A stretch of DNA of 64,000 nucleotides from Candidatus Gastranaerophilales bacterium (GCA_944323935.1 CALUUJ010000005.1:1-64000); one strand, 5' to 3'; shown: positions 43,252 to 52,914, counted from the first letter of the stretch. Notes: a model not told the origin generated them from the letters alone. Numbers and translations are program-made.

Positions 43252-44998
43252 TTATTTAGATAAGTATCTTAATTTAACTCCGACAATGACTGTGGTTCAA
43301 AAAACGCCTGAACCTACAGCTGTTATGTTACCTAATAATAATCAGCCTTCAGCAGTTCAGCCTATGGGTACTAATGTTTTAGAACGTTATCTGCAAAATC
43401 AGGGCATAGTTGCTGCAACACAAGTAAATGCTGTAAACAATTCTAAAACTGTTCAAGGTTATAAAAATAATTTAAGAACAAAATTCCAAAATAATGAAGC
43501 AACTATAATGGGTGTTATTATTCGTTCATTAGGTGCTAAGGACAATGTTGGTAATGAACTTATAAGAGAAGGCGATGTGCGAGGTACATTAATCAACGCT
43601 GTTGACAGGCTTGATGAATTAAAAGAATTGGGTATTAATACATTGCATGTATTACCGATAAATCCTCCTGGTAAAAAGAATGCCTTCGGTACAGCAGGTT
43701 CAGTATATGCTCCTGCTGATTTATTGAAGGTTGATCCAGCTATTGTTGATCCTAATGATCCAAGAACACCTGATGAACAATTTAAGTATTTTACAGATGA
43801 ATGTCATAAGCGTGGTATTAGTGTAATGCTTGATCTGCCAAGTTGTGCTTCTTATGATTTATTCTTGGAAAGACCTGAATTAATGGCATTTGAAAAGGAT
43901 GGTACACCAAAGACTCCCGGTGGTTGGAATGATATTAGAATGTTTAATCCTTGGAAAGATGAATCTAAACGTGAATTAAATAAAGAGTTATTGGATTATC
44001 ATATTAAATTTGTTGATAAATGTGTTAAAAATTGGGGAGTAGACGGTGTTAGAAGCGATGTAGCCAGAACTAAACCAACCGAATTTTGGCATATTTTAAC
44101 GGATTATTCACGTAAACTTGATCCTGAATTTGCTTGGCTTGCTGAAAGTTATACATATGAAGATGCTTCTCCTCAATTGAATATGAATTATGATAGACCT
44201 CAAGATTCATTAAGGGCTGGTTTTGACAGTTACTATGGTCAATATCATATTTTCCATGAAATGGCAAAAGCACAAGATTTAATTGATTATGTAAGAGAAA
44301 ATATAAATATGTCTCAGGAGCTTGACCCCGGTAAATCTTTAATAGGTTCATTCGGAACTCATGATGATATATCTTTAATGAATCATGGCGGAGTTACTTT
44401 TATCAATTTAGTTTCAGGTTTACAGGCAACTCTTCCTATGTTGAATCCTTATTATTTTGATGGATATCAAACAGGTGATGATTATATTTATGATTTCGAG
44501 GGTACTACTGATGCACAAACAGATACTGATTCCAATGAATGTACTGTTCATAGAGGAAGACCAGATATCTTTAATTTCTCAAGACCATTAATTGGTGATC
44601 ACCCTGAATGTGGTGATTTCATGAAAAATACATTAGACGTTAGAAAAGATAAGAAATATCATGATATATTAACTAAAGGTTCATTTATTCCTTTAGAGGT
44701 AATGGGAAATGATGGTGATCAGATTATTGCATATGCTCGTCACTTAAATGGTAAAACTCTTTTGGTTGTTGCTAACAGAGATGTTAATGCAAGACAAGGG
44801 GGAAGTATTATAATTCCCGGATTAAAAGAAACTCAAAAGTTAAATAATCTATTTAAGTCATATGGTGAAAATTCAACCCTCCAAGCTGTTGACGGAAAAC
44901 TAAATGTTGATTTGGGTTCAGGGCGTATTCATTTATTTGAAATCGATACACCAAATATTGAATCTTCAGGTGTGGAAGTTTTAAAACAAAAACAATAG
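43244..44998 (+). CDS. GH13 (alpha-amylase superfamily) protein with GlgE-like motifs
   Basis: A 584-residue protein with a GH13 barrel. The nucleophile is D272 in GVRSDVARTKPTEFW, the acid/base E301 in AWLAESYTYED, and the H373-D374 pair in FGTHDD. Region I reads MLDLPSCASYDLFLERPELM, lacking the usual N-H; with R-x-D-x3-TKP-x2-FW it recalls GlgE (GH13_3) maltosyltransferase, as I remember that family. There is no signal peptide. An N-terminal extension of about 85 residues is Asn/Pro/Gln-rich. A C-terminal beta domain follows. Likely an alpha-glucan enzyme; donor, acceptor and localisation are unknown. MalQ elsewhere in the window shows the cell uses alpha-glucans. Confidence 0.8.
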   Translation: MANYLDKYLNLTPTMTVVQKTPEPTAVMLPNNNQPSAVQPMGTNVLERYLQNQGIVAATQVNAVNNSKTVQGYKNNLRTKFQNNEATIMGVIIRSLGAKDNVGNELIREGDVRGTLINAVDRLDELKELGINTLHVLPINPPGKKNAFGTAGSVYAPADLLKVDPAIVDPNDPRTPDEQFKYFTDECHKRGISVMLDLPSCASYDLFLERPELMAFEKDGTPKTPGGWNDIRMFNPWKDESKRELNKELLDYHIKFVDKCVKNWGVDGVRSDVARTKPTEFWHILTDYSRKLDPEFAWLAESYTYEDASPQLNMNYDRPQDSLRAGFDSYYGQYHIFHEMAKAQDLIDYVRENINMSQELDPGKSLIGSFGTHDDISLMNHGGVTFINLVSGLQATLPMLNPYYFDGYQTGDDYIYDFEGTTDAQTDTDSNECTVHRGRPDIFNFSRPLIGDHPECGDFMKNTLDVRKDKKYHDILTKGSFIPLEVMGNDGDQIIAYARHLNGKTLLVVANRDVNARQGGSIIIPGLKETQKLNNLFKSYGENSTLQAVDGKLNVDLGSGRIHLFEIDTPNIESSGVEVLKQKQ

Positions 44999-45006
44999 GT
45001 GTTAAC

Positions 45007-45333
45007 ATGCAAATCGCTTCTAATTATACATATAATTATTATAAGAATCCTTCATTTATGTCCTTAAAAAAGGCTGATGAAGCAAAATCTGATGTATATG
45101 TTAAACCTACAAAAGATGAAATTATTACTGCAAAAACAAAGAAAGCTATTTCAGAATGCAAATATGTTGTTTTTGCACTGGGTATTCTTTATTTCGCAAT
45201 GAAAAGAAATATAAAAGTTAATAAGATAAAAGCTGCAGAAAGAAAAATCGCCGAACTTGCAAAACAAAAAGTTCTTACACCTGTTTTAATGAATGTTAAA
45301 GTGGATGAGTTAGGCGGTGTTATAGGAGTTTAG
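45007..45333 (+). CDS. small one-helix protein, last of the four-gene operon
   Basis: A 108-residue protein with an AGGTG site before the ATG. The N terminus is Tyr/Asn-rich (NYTYNYYKNPSFMSLKKAD), followed by a Lys-rich stretch. One hydrophobic helix (CKYVVFALGILYFAM) spans about residues 56-70, and the rest is charged and probably helical. Its last 14 bases overlap the convergent deoC gene. It is eight bases after the GH13 gene and so belongs to the same operon. Function unknown; a membrane-tethering partner is conceivable. Confidence 0.6.
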   Translation: MQIASNYTYNYYKNPSFMSLKKADEAKSDVYVKPTKDEIITAKTKKAISECKYVVFALGILYFAMKRNIKVNKIKAAERKIAELAKQKVLTPVLMNVKVDELGGVIGV

Positions 45334-45964
45334 TTCCCGAACTTGTTCCAAGTCTTGATGCACCTGCTTCTATAAGTGCAAGGGCTTGTTCTCGTGTTTT
45401 TATTCCGCCTGATGCTTTAATTTTTACATTACTTCCTTTTAATGTTTCATACATTAATCTTATATCTTCTACTTTTGCTCCGACTCCATTCTTTACAAAT
45501 CCTGTAGATGTTTTTGCAAAATCGGCTTTTGCTTCTTTTATTATTTCACAGGCTTTTATTATTTCTTCTTTTGTTAATAAGTCAGTTTCAATAATTACTT
45601 TTAATGGAATTTTTCCACAAGCTTTTTTTACTGTTTCTATATCTTTCTTTGTATAATCAAAATCTTTGTCTTTGATTGATTGGACAGAAATTACCATATC
45701 TATTTCGTCAGCACCACATTCAATTGCTTTTTGTGCTTCAAATGCTTTTACCTCACTTAAACAGGCTCCAAGAGGAAAGCCTACAACTGTAACTATTTTT
45801 ACATCTGTATCTTTTAAATATTCTTTTGATTTTTTTACGTTGGCACTATTAACACAAACTCCTTTAAAATTGTGTTCTTTTGCTTCTTCTAATAACTTTA
45901 TTAATTCTTTCTCTGTTGCATCTTGTTTTAATAAGGTATGTTCAATATATTGTTCAAGTTTCAT
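45320..45964 (-). CDS. deoC: deoxyribose-phosphate aldolase
   Basis: Cleaves 2-deoxyribose-5-phosphate to acetaldehyde and glyceraldehyde-3-phosphate in deoxynucleoside catabolism. The 214-residue TIM barrel has IEHTLLKQDAT at the start, VVGFPLGACLSEVKAFEA, then KVIIETDLLT, ADFAKTSTGFV (Schiff-base Lys in the FAKTSTGF motif) and VKIKASGGIKTREQA. Together with PNP and Pdp it completes salvage of deoxynucleosides to central carbon. It starts two bases after recO. Confidence 0.95.
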   Translation of the reverse strand: MKLEQYIEHTLLKQDATEKELIKLLEEAKEHNFKGVCVNSANVKKSKEYLKDTDVKIVTVVGFPLGACLSEVKAFEAQKAIECGADEIDMVISVQSIKDKDFDYTKKDIETVKKACGKIPLKVIIETDLLTKEEIIKACEIIKEAKADFAKTSTGFVKNGVGAKVEDIRLMYETLKGSNVKIKASGGIKTREQALALIEAGASRLGTSSGTKLL

Positions 45965-45966
45965 CT

Positions 45967-46731
45967 TTATTTTATGTTCTCCAGTATTTGAGTTGTTTTA
46001 AATCTTTTTGGCGAATAATATTCTATATAATTTTTTAAAAGGTTTATACAAATATCACAAATTTTCTCTGTTACTAAATCATCGTATCGCGTATGAACAT
46101 TAAAATCTTCTTTTAGTAATGTATTCAAAAATTCTTTTATTTTATTTGGAATTCTTACTTTTTTGCATATATCTTGTGCACAATCTTTGCAAAGAATACC
46201 GCCTTGTTCTATAGAGAAGTATATTTCTTCACTATTTGGTTCTTTTAGACATTTTACGCAGTCTTTTAATTCCAGTGAATAACCTGTTATATCCATAATT
46301 TTTAGTTGAAAACGAAGCACGCTTAACATTATTTGTTCTTTTGTTCTTACTTTTGAAATTTGTTCTAGAAATGTATAAAATAAATTATAAATTTCTTCAC
46401 TGTTAGGATCATTTTCAATTCCGAAGTTAGATACAATCTCACTGCAATACATTGCATAGAATAATTTATTTAAATCATTTCTAAGATTGAAAAATGTGTT
46501 CAAAGCTTCTGCCTGGCATATTGTATCTAAAGTTTTTCCTCTATTAAGCATCATTTTGTTTGCTACAAGTAAATCCATTCTTCCGCCAAGCTTACTTGTT
46601 GTTTTTTTTATTCCTTTTGCAACGCCTTTTATTATACCTTTTTCTTTTGAATACATAACAATAATCTTATCAGATTCACTTATACTGTAAGATTTTAAGT
46701 TTATTGCATTTGTTGTAAATTGTTCTTTCAT
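45967..46731 (-). CDS. recO: DNA repair protein RecO
   Basis: RecO works with RecR to load RecA at gaps coated by SSB. The 254-residue protein has the N-terminal OB fold (INLKSYSISESDKIIVMYSKEKG IIKGV region), a helical core, and a zinc site CVKCLKE...CKDC near residues 158-185. KGIKKTTSKLGGRMDLL is a family landmark. It lies between pilT (five-base gap) and deoC in one minus-strand operon. The ribosome-binding site is poor, suggesting coupling to pilT. Confidence 0.9.
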   Translation of the reverse strand: MKEQFTTNAINLKSYSISESDKIIVMYSKEKGIIKGVAKGIKKTTSKLGGRMDLLVANKMMLNRGKTLDTICQAEALNTFFNLRNDLNKLFYAMYCSEIVSNFGIENDPNSEEIYNLFYTFLEQISKVRTKEQIMLSVLRFQLKIMDITGYSLELKDCVKCLKEPNSEEIYFSIEQGGILCKDCAQDICKKVRIPNKIKEFLNTLLKEDFNVHTRYDDLVTEKICDICINLLKNYIEYYSPKRFKTTQILENIK

Positions 46732-46736
46732 TTTAT

Positions 46737-47828
46737 TTAAAAATTATTTTCACTTCCGGAATATACGCCTCTTATATAGTGCATAAGTTCATTCGGACTG
46801 TCTGAATGCTCAAGTGCTACTTCTTTTGTAATTAATCCTTTTTTATAAAGATTATATAAGGACATATTAAACGTAATCATATCATTGTAAGAACCTTTTT
46901 GAACTAACTTATAAATTTCTTCAAGTTCATCTTTTAAAATAAAATCCTTAATTGTAGGTGTAGAATATAGAAGTTCAATTGCCGGTAATCTTCCTTTACC
47001 ATTTGCACTGGGTAAAAGCTTTTGCGATACTGAACCTCTGAATACTTCTGCAAATTGACTTCTTACAGCAGCTCTTTCTGATGGGGGGAAGAAGCTTAAA
47101 ACACGGTTAATTGTTTGGACAGCATTGAATGTGTGCAGGGTTGCAAATACTAAGTGTCCTGTTTCTGCTGCATGGAGTGCACTTTCTACAGTTTCCATGT
47201 CTCTGATTTCCCCGATTAATATAACATCAGGGTCTTGTCTTAATGCGAATTTTAGACCGTCTAAATAACTTGCTGTATCGATTCCGATTTGTCTTTGAGT
47301 GAATATTGATTTTTGACTTTTATATACATATTCAATAGGATCTTCAATGGTAACAATATGCTTTTTTTGAGTGATGTTTATATGATTTAGAATTGATGCA
47401 ATTGTTGTTGATTTTCCGCTTCCTGCAACACCTGTTATAAGAACTATTCCATTTTCTAAAGTGGAAAACTTATCAATATTATTTGGTAAATTGAGTTGCT
47501 CAAATGTTGGAATATCATATGGTACTAAACGAATTGTCATTGAATGATATCCAAATGACATTGCAAGGTTGACCCTAAAACGTGATATACCTTCTATTTC
47601 GTATGGAAAATCTGAGTCATAAGATCTGAAGATCTTGTCCCGCATCGATATCGGTGCCATTTCATCAATAGCATGCATCATGTCTTCTTCTGTTACAGGT
47701 TCAAGCTTTGACTTTATTATCTTGCCATCTATACGAAATGATGGTACTTCACCAACTATGAAGTGAAGGTCGGATGCACCAAGCTCTTGTGCTTTTTCTA
47801 ACAGTGAATTTATTGTATAATTACTCAT
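46737..47828 (-). CDS. pilT: PilT-like twitching-motility ATPase
   Basis: Hexameric secretion-type ATPase that retracts type IV pili. The 363-residue protein has an N-terminal PAS-like domain (GASDLHFIVGEVPSFRIDGK). Walker A is GVAGSGKSTT about residue 134, the Asp box is IVTIEDPIEYVY, Walker B is LIGEIRDMETVE and the His box is HLVFATLHT. The AIRNLIRE motif at the C terminus is not obvious. No pilus structural genes are in the window. GGAG precedes the start. Confidence 0.92.
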   Translation of the reverse strand: MSNYTINSLLEKAQELGASDLHFIVGEVPSFRIDGKIIKSKLEPVTEEDMMHAIDEMAPISMRDKIFRSYDSDFPYEIEGISRFRVNLAMSFGYHSMTIRLVPYDIPTFEQLNLPNNIDKFSTLENGIVLITGVAGSGKSTTIASILNHINITQKKHIVTIEDPIEYVYKSQKSIFTQRQIGIDTASYLDGLKFALRQDPDVILIGEIRDMETVESALHAAETGHLVFATLHTFNAVQTINRVLSFFPPSERAAVRSQFAEVFRGSVSQKLLPSANGKGRLPAIELLYSTPTIKDFILKDELEEIYKLVQKGSYNDMITFNMSLYNLYKKGLITKEVALEHSDSPNELMHYIRGVYSGSENNF

Positions 47829-47859
47829 TTAAATACTCCAAAAAATAATGTATGACAAT

Positions 47860-47888
47860 ATTATAGTACTTTTTCTTATTATTTAAAA
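47860..47888 (-). promoter_or_regulatory. probable promoter of the pilT-recO-deoC operon
   Basis: Minus strand: TTTTAA (about 47888-47883), 17 bases, then a perfect TATAAT (47865-47860), 32 bases before the pilT ATG. Only the -10 is strong. Confidence 0.45.
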
Positions 47889-47931
47889 TATATTTACATT
47901 TAAAATTATTTTTTAATATTATTTAATGTTT

Positions 47932-47960
47932 TTGACTATTACGTGTATTTGTTGTGTAAT
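47932..47960 (+). promoter_or_regulatory. promoter of the smc operon
   Basis: TTGACT (47932-47937), 17 bases, TGTAAT (47955-47960). Five of six bases match in each box. It is 35 bases before the smc start. Confidence 0.65.
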
Positions 47961-47994
47961 TGAAAGTATCTAGATATGGGTACCATCAGAATTA

Positions 47995-50900
47995 ATGTAT
48001 ATAAAAGAATTACAAGTCGATAACTTTAAATCGTTTGCAAATGATATTACAATTCCTTTTTTAAAAGGTTTTACTACAATATCGGGACCTAATGGTTCGG
48101 GTAAAAGTAATATTATTGACAGTATTTTATTTGCTCTTGGTCTTGCAAGCGCAAGGAATCTTCGTACTGAGCAGCTTTCTGATTTTATTTCTACACATAC
48201 AAAAAAGAATGAAGCTTTTGTTAAAGTAGTTTTTGAACCTGAAAATAGTGAAGAAGAACCTATAACTGTTGCAAGAAAAATCAGAAAATCTTCTCAAGGG
48301 TTTAATAGTGTTTATTATCTAAATGATCAGGTATCAACATTAACAGATATTCATACTCATCTTGAAAAATACCGTATAACTCCGAACAGCTATAATGTTA
48401 TGATGCAAGGTGACGTTATGAGTATTACTAATTGTTCTACTGTTGAAAGACGTAAGATTATAGATGAAATCGCCGGTATTGCCGATTTTAACAGAAGAAT
48501 AGAAAAGGCACAGGAAGAACTTTTGACTGTTGAAGAAAGAGTAGATAATGCAAATCTTATTTTGACAGAAATAGAATCCTCTATCGAACGTTTAGCTCAA
48601 GAAAAAGAAACTGCTTTAAAATATCAAAAGCTAAAAACAGAAAAATTTCAGTTAGAAAGTCAAATTACTACTGTTAAATATTTTGATATAAAAAGAAATT
48701 TGGAATTGGCTCACCAAAATATTTTAGAGTTTAACAAAAAGAAAAAAGAAGAAGAAGGAAACTTAAAAAAATTAGAAGACAATCTTTTAGAAATAAAGAA
48801 AAGATATTCTGAAATATCTGAATTAGTCAAAAATAACGGTGAAGCAGAACAAATAGAAACCAAAAAACAATTAGAAGAATTGAAAGGTCATATTTCACGT
48901 AAGAATTTAGCTATAAGTTCTGTTGAAAAAACAATTCATGATAATTTGAAAACAATTGAGAATTCTAAAAACGGAATTGAAAATCATAAAGAAAAAATTG
49001 AAAAAATAACTTTAAGAATTGAAGAGAAAAAAGCTGAAATTACTGAAATAGAAAGTAATATTAAAATTCAAGAGGCAGAATTAACTAAAATATTGGAAGA
49101 GGTTTCAGGTTTAAACAAAAATGCTGATAAACAAATTGAAGAAAGAAATAATTTAAAAAAAGAACTTGAAAAATTAAAAGAAGAAGAATGGAATATAAAA
49201 TCAGAAACAATTCCTTTAGAAACAGAACTTGCAACAACAAAAAAAGATGTTGAAAATGCAAAAAAATCATTAAATGAATTAACAAATTTCAAAACTAATT
49301 TTAAAGATAATCAAGATAAGTTGTTGCTTCAGATTGAGGAATTAACAAAAGAGCAGGCTGATTATAAGTTGGCACAAGAAAATATTATGTATAATTTGGA
49401 TAAAAACAAGAATGAAATGTTTGACTTGTTACATGATATTCAAGTTGCTCAAGGGAAAATAGCAGTAATAGAGGCTAAAAAGAACGCTTATGAAGAAGTT
49501 AATTTAGGAAGAGCAATTGATTCTATTTTAAAAGCAAAAATTCGAGGAGTTCATGCTCCTTTATTACAGCTTGGAAGTGTTGATAAAGAATATTCTGAAG
49601 CTCTTGAAGTTGCAATGGGCGGCAGAATGAAAAATATTGTTGTTGATGATGAAGATGTCGCGCGTGTTTGTATTGATTATTTAAAATCATCGAGGGCCGG
49701 CAGTGCAACATTTTTACCATTAAACAGAATGAAAAAAGCACCTTCAAGTTTAAGAATACCCAAGGAAAAAGGCGTTGTAGATTATGCTATTAATCTTATA
49801 GATTTTGATGATAAATATTTGGATGCCTTTTTCTATGCACTTGGTGATACATTGATTGTAGAAGATTATGACAGTGCAAAAAGGCTGATAGGTAAGTATA
49901 GATTAGTTACACTTGATGGAAGTTTGTTTGAGAAATCAGGTGCAATAACTGGTGGTGACAGACGTGATACCGGTTTAAAATTCAGCCAAAATCAAGATGA
50001 AGAGTTGAACAAATATAAAACTCGTTTTGCTGAACTTCAAAAACAATATTCTTCACTTGAAAATGCCAGAAAAGAATTAGAAGCAAAACAAGAAAAAATC
50101 AGACAAAATTATTCTAATACTATGACTGCATTAAATAGTGCAAAAATTGAATTGAATAATTTAAATAATAATTCTAAAAATAACGAAGATAAGATAGAAG
50201 AATATAAAAACATTATTAAAGAGAATGAACCTAAAATACAAAATATAGAAAAGAAACTTGAAAAATATGAAGAAAAGTTAGTTGATTTAAATGATAAAAT
50301 GCTTGTTCTTCAAGATAAAATTGCAGAAATTGAAAGTAAAATGACAGAAGGCGAACTCAAAAAACTTAAAGAGATGACTGCTGCAATTGAAAATCAAATA
50401 AAAGATTACCAAAATAAAATTTTAAAATGTAATAACGAAATTAATGAAGCAAATAGAGATATAGATTTTAATAAAGAATTAATTAAAGCAAAAGAAGAAC
50501 AAATTCAAAGACTTATTAAAGATAATGAAACAGCTACTCAAGATAAAGTTAAATTTACGGATGAAATTAAAGAACTTGAAGTAAAAACTTTAGAATTGGA
50601 AGAAAAGATAAAATCTTTAGGCGAAAAGCTTCTTCAACTTCAAAAGCAAAGAGATTTGGTGCAAGAAGAACTTCTTAGTGCAGAAACTCAAAAAAATAAA
50701 ATTACTAATGAAATTGAAAGAATAGGTGAGCAAGTTGAAGCATTTAAAGCAAGAAGAAGAGAACTTGAACCTCAACTGGAAGAAATAAGAACAGAATTGA
50801 AAGCTAATGAAGTAGATATAAATGCACTTGTTCCTACTGAAATTTCAACAGAAGAAATAACAACTAAAATCCAACGTTTACAAAAAAGAATGGAAGAAAT

Positions 50901-51492
50901 GGAACCGGTCAATATGCTGGCTATTCAAGCATATGATGAAGTTAAGGCAAGACAAGAAGAGAAAAAAGAACAAATAGCTGTCTTAACTAATGAGCGCAAA
51001 CAAATTCTTGAAAAAATGAACGGATATGAGCAGATTAAAAAAGAAACGTTCATGAAAACATATAATAATATTAATGAGAATTTTAAAGATATATTTGCCA
51101 AATTATCTGAAGGCGAAGGAACCTTGATGTTAGAAAATCCTGAAAATCCTTTTGAAGGAGGTTTAACAATTGAGGCTCAGCCTAGAGATAAGAAAAAACA
51201 AAAACTCGGTGCAATGTCAGGTGGCGAAAAATCATTAACTGCTTTAGCATTAGTTTTTGCAATACAAAAATATCTTCCTGCTCCATTTTATGCGTTAGAT
51301 GAAGTTGATGCTAATTTGGATGGAATAAATGTAGAGCGTTTAGCTGAAATTATTCAACAACAAGCAAAAAATACGCAATTTATAGTAGTTAGTCACAGAA
51401 AACCTATGATAGAATCAGCTAATAGGACAATAGGTGTAACTCAAAAAGAGCATGGAAAAACTCGGGTAACCGGAGTTAAATTTAGGGACTAA
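47995..51492 (+). CDS. smc: chromosome segregation protein SMC
   Basis: Condensin ATPase of 1165 residues. Head N: FKSFANDI and Walker A GPNGSGKSN at 33-41. Two long coiled coils flank the hinge at about residues 500-660 (RGVHAPLLQLGSV, then GSLFEKSGAITGG). Head C: the signature LGAMSGGEKSLTALAL near 1070 and Walker B PFYALDEVDANLD near 1100. It forms the SMC-ScpAB complex with the products of the next two genes and compacts and separates sister chromosomes. Normal length. The ribosome-binding site is weak. Confidence 0.97.
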   Translation: MYIKELQVDNFKSFANDITIPFLKGFTTISGPNGSGKSNIIDSILFALGLASARNLRTEQLSDFISTHTKKNEAFVKVVFEPENSEEEPITVARKIRKSSQGFNSVYYLNDQVSTLTDIHTHLEKYRITPNSYNVMMQGDVMSITNCSTVERRKIIDEIAGIADFNRRIEKAQEELLTVEERVDNANLILTEIESSIERLAQEKETALKYQKLKTEKFQLESQITTVKYFDIKRNLELAHQNILEFNKKKKEEEGNLKKLEDNLLEIKKRYSEISELVKNNGEAEQIETKKQLEELKGHISRKNLAISSVEKTIHDNLKTIENSKNGIENHKEKIEKITLRIEEKKAEITEIESNIKIQEAELTKILEEVSGLNKNADKQIEERNNLKKELEKLKEEEWNIKSETIPLETELATTKKDVENAKKSLNELTNFKTNFKDNQDKLLLQIEELTKEQADYKLAQENIMYNLDKNKNEMFDLLHDIQVAQGKIAVIEAKKNAYEEVNLGRAIDSILKAKIRGVHAPLLQLGSVDKEYSEALEVAMGGRMKNIVVDDEDVARVCIDYLKSSRAGSATFLPLNRMKKAPSSLRIPKEKGVVDYAINLIDFDDKYLDAFFYALGDTLIVEDYDSAKRLIGKYRLVTLDGSLFEKSGAITGGDRRDTGLKFSQNQDEELNKYKTRFAELQKQYSSLENARKELEAKQEKIRQNYSNTMTALNSAKIELNNLNNNSKNNEDKIEEYKNIIKENEPKIQNIEKKLEKYEEKLVDLNDKMLVLQDKIAEIESKMTEGELKKLKEMTAAIENQIKDYQNKILKCNNEINEANRDIDFNKELIKAKEEQIQRLIKDNETATQDKVKFTDEIKELEVKTLELEEKIKSLGEKLLQLQKQRDLVQEELLSAETQKNKITNEIERIGEQVEAFKARRRELEPQLEEIRTELKANEVDINALVPTEISTEEITTKIQRLQKRMEEMEPVNMLAIQAYDEVKARQEEKKEQIAVLTNERKQILEKMNGYEQIKKETFMKTYNNINENFKDIFAKLSEGEGTLMLENPENPFEGGLTIEAQPRDKKKQKLGAMSGGEKSLTALALVFAIQKYLPAPFYALDEVDANLDGINVERLAEIIQQQAKNTQFIVVSHRKPMIESANRTIGVTQKEHGKTRVTGVKFRD

Positions 51493-51496
51493 GTAA

Positions 51497-52372
51497 ATGT
51501 TAAATCCAAAGGATACAAATAATTTTTATATGCAGACTACAACTGAATCTTATACAAAAGATTTGGGGTTTAGTCCTGATTCTATTTTAGATTCACCGTC
51601 TGATGAATTAGATGGTATAGAAGTATTGGTTCAAATGGCAAAACAGGGGAAAATAGATCCTTGGAATATTGATATAGCTGATATAGCAGATAAATATATG
51701 CTCCATATTGCAGAAAGTAAATCAAATAATTTACGAATTACAGGCAGGGCATTATTTTTTCTTGCTGTTTTATTGAAATTAAAATCTAATATTCTGGTAG
51801 GGATTGACCCAATGCAGTTTGAAGTGCAAGATGAGATAAATCCCGAATATGATGAAAGTGATGATTCAAGATTTTCTGATGACTTGTATTATCAGGATTA
51901 TTATCCGGATAATGTCATTCCTATTGAAGATATTATTCAAAGAAGAACGAGTGTTAAGTTAAACAGAAACAGAATAGTCACATTAAAAGATTTAATAAGA
52001 CAGTTAGAATTTTATGAGCAGCTTGATAAAAAGCAGGCAGTAAAAAATTCTTTAGAAAGAGCTAAAAGAAGAGTCAGAAATTATGCAAATATGTCTGCTG
52101 ATGACATAATTAATTTAGCACATGAAGAATATATTGAAAATAGTGTAAAAATACTTCATGAAAATCTAATAAAGATTTTCGAGAAAGAAGAAAAAGTTGA
52201 ATTAAATACATTAACATTATTAGGTTTGGATAAAATTTCAGCATATATTGCTTTATTATTTTTAACTGCAGAAAGTGAATTTGATTTAGAGCAGGAAGAA
52301 TTTTATTCTGATTTATATGTGGTTAAAGGAAAAGCTCCAACATCTGATATTGAAGAAAAGCAAACGGCATAG
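51497..52372 (+). CDS. scpA: segregation and condensation protein A (kleisin)
   Basis: A 291-residue kleisin that bridges the SMC heads. GIEVLVQMAKQGKIDPWNIDIADIADKY is the typical ScpA start, though here after about 35 extra N-terminal residues. TGRALFFLAVLLKLKSNI follows. A winged-helix domain lies at the C terminus. An acidic insert (DEINPEYDESDDSRFSDD) sits in the middle, lengthening the usual 250 residues. AGGGA precedes the ATG, four bases after the smc stop. Confidence 0.92.
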   Translation: MLNPKDTNNFYMQTTTESYTKDLGFSPDSILDSPSDELDGIEVLVQMAKQGKIDPWNIDIADIADKYMLHIAESKSNNLRITGRALFFLAVLLKLKSNILVGIDPMQFEVQDEINPEYDESDDSRFSDDLYYQDYYPDNVIPIEDIIQRRTSVKLNRNRIVTLKDLIRQLEFYEQLDKKQAVKNSLERAKRRVRNYANMSADDIINLAHEEYIENSVKILHENLIKIFEKEEKVELNTLTLLGLDKISAYIALLFLTAESEFDLEQEEFYSDLYVVKGKAPTSDIEEKQTA

Positions 52373-52381
52373 GCGGTTAGT

Positions 52382-52897
52382 ATGGATTTAAAATCAAGAA
52401 TAGAAGCTGTATTATTTGTAACAGGCAGAGCTGTTCAGTTAGACGAAATAGCTAAGATTCTTGATGTTGAGGAGCAAGAAGTTGAAGATGCTATGCTCTC
52501 TTTGATTGTAGATTATTCTTCTCGAGATGGTGCATTAGAAATTGATGATGAAAATGGGTATATAATACAAGTAAAAGATGAATATATGGATATTGTTGAA
52601 AAACTTTGTCCTGTTGATATTTCAAATGCTGTGCTTAAAACATTAACAGTTATTGCATTGAAAGAGCCTATAAGACAAGCTGAATTAAAAGAACTAAGAG
52701 GTTCAACTGCTTATGAACATGTTACAGAACTTGTTGAAAAGGGTTTAATAAGCAGAAAGCGTGATAAAAACGGTCGTTCTTATAATTTAAAAACAACACC
52801 TAAATTTGCAGAATATTTTAAATTAAAAGGTAATTCAGAAATATTATCTAAAATGGATACGAATAGATTATCTGAGTTGTTGGAATTAAATAAATAA
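52382..52897 (+). CDS. scpB: segregation and condensation protein B
   Basis: A 171-residue protein with two winged-helix domains: RIEAVLFVTGRAVQLDEIAKIL at the start and LKTLTVIALKEPIRQAELKELRG in the second half, followed by the strongly conserved LVEKGLISRKRDKNGRSYNLKTT wing. It dimerises and binds ScpA. Nine bases separate it from scpA; 17 bases separate it from the next gene. Confidence 0.93.
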   Translation: MDLKSRIEAVLFVTGRAVQLDEIAKILDVEEQEVEDAMLSLIVDYSSRDGALEIDDENGYIIQVKDEYMDIVEKLCPVDISNAVLKTLTVIALKEPIRQAELKELRGSTAYEHVTELVEKGLISRKRDKNGRSYNLKTTPKFAEYFKLKGNSEILSKMDTNRLSELLELNK

Positions 52898-52914
52898 TAG
52901 GAGAAGGAGAATAT

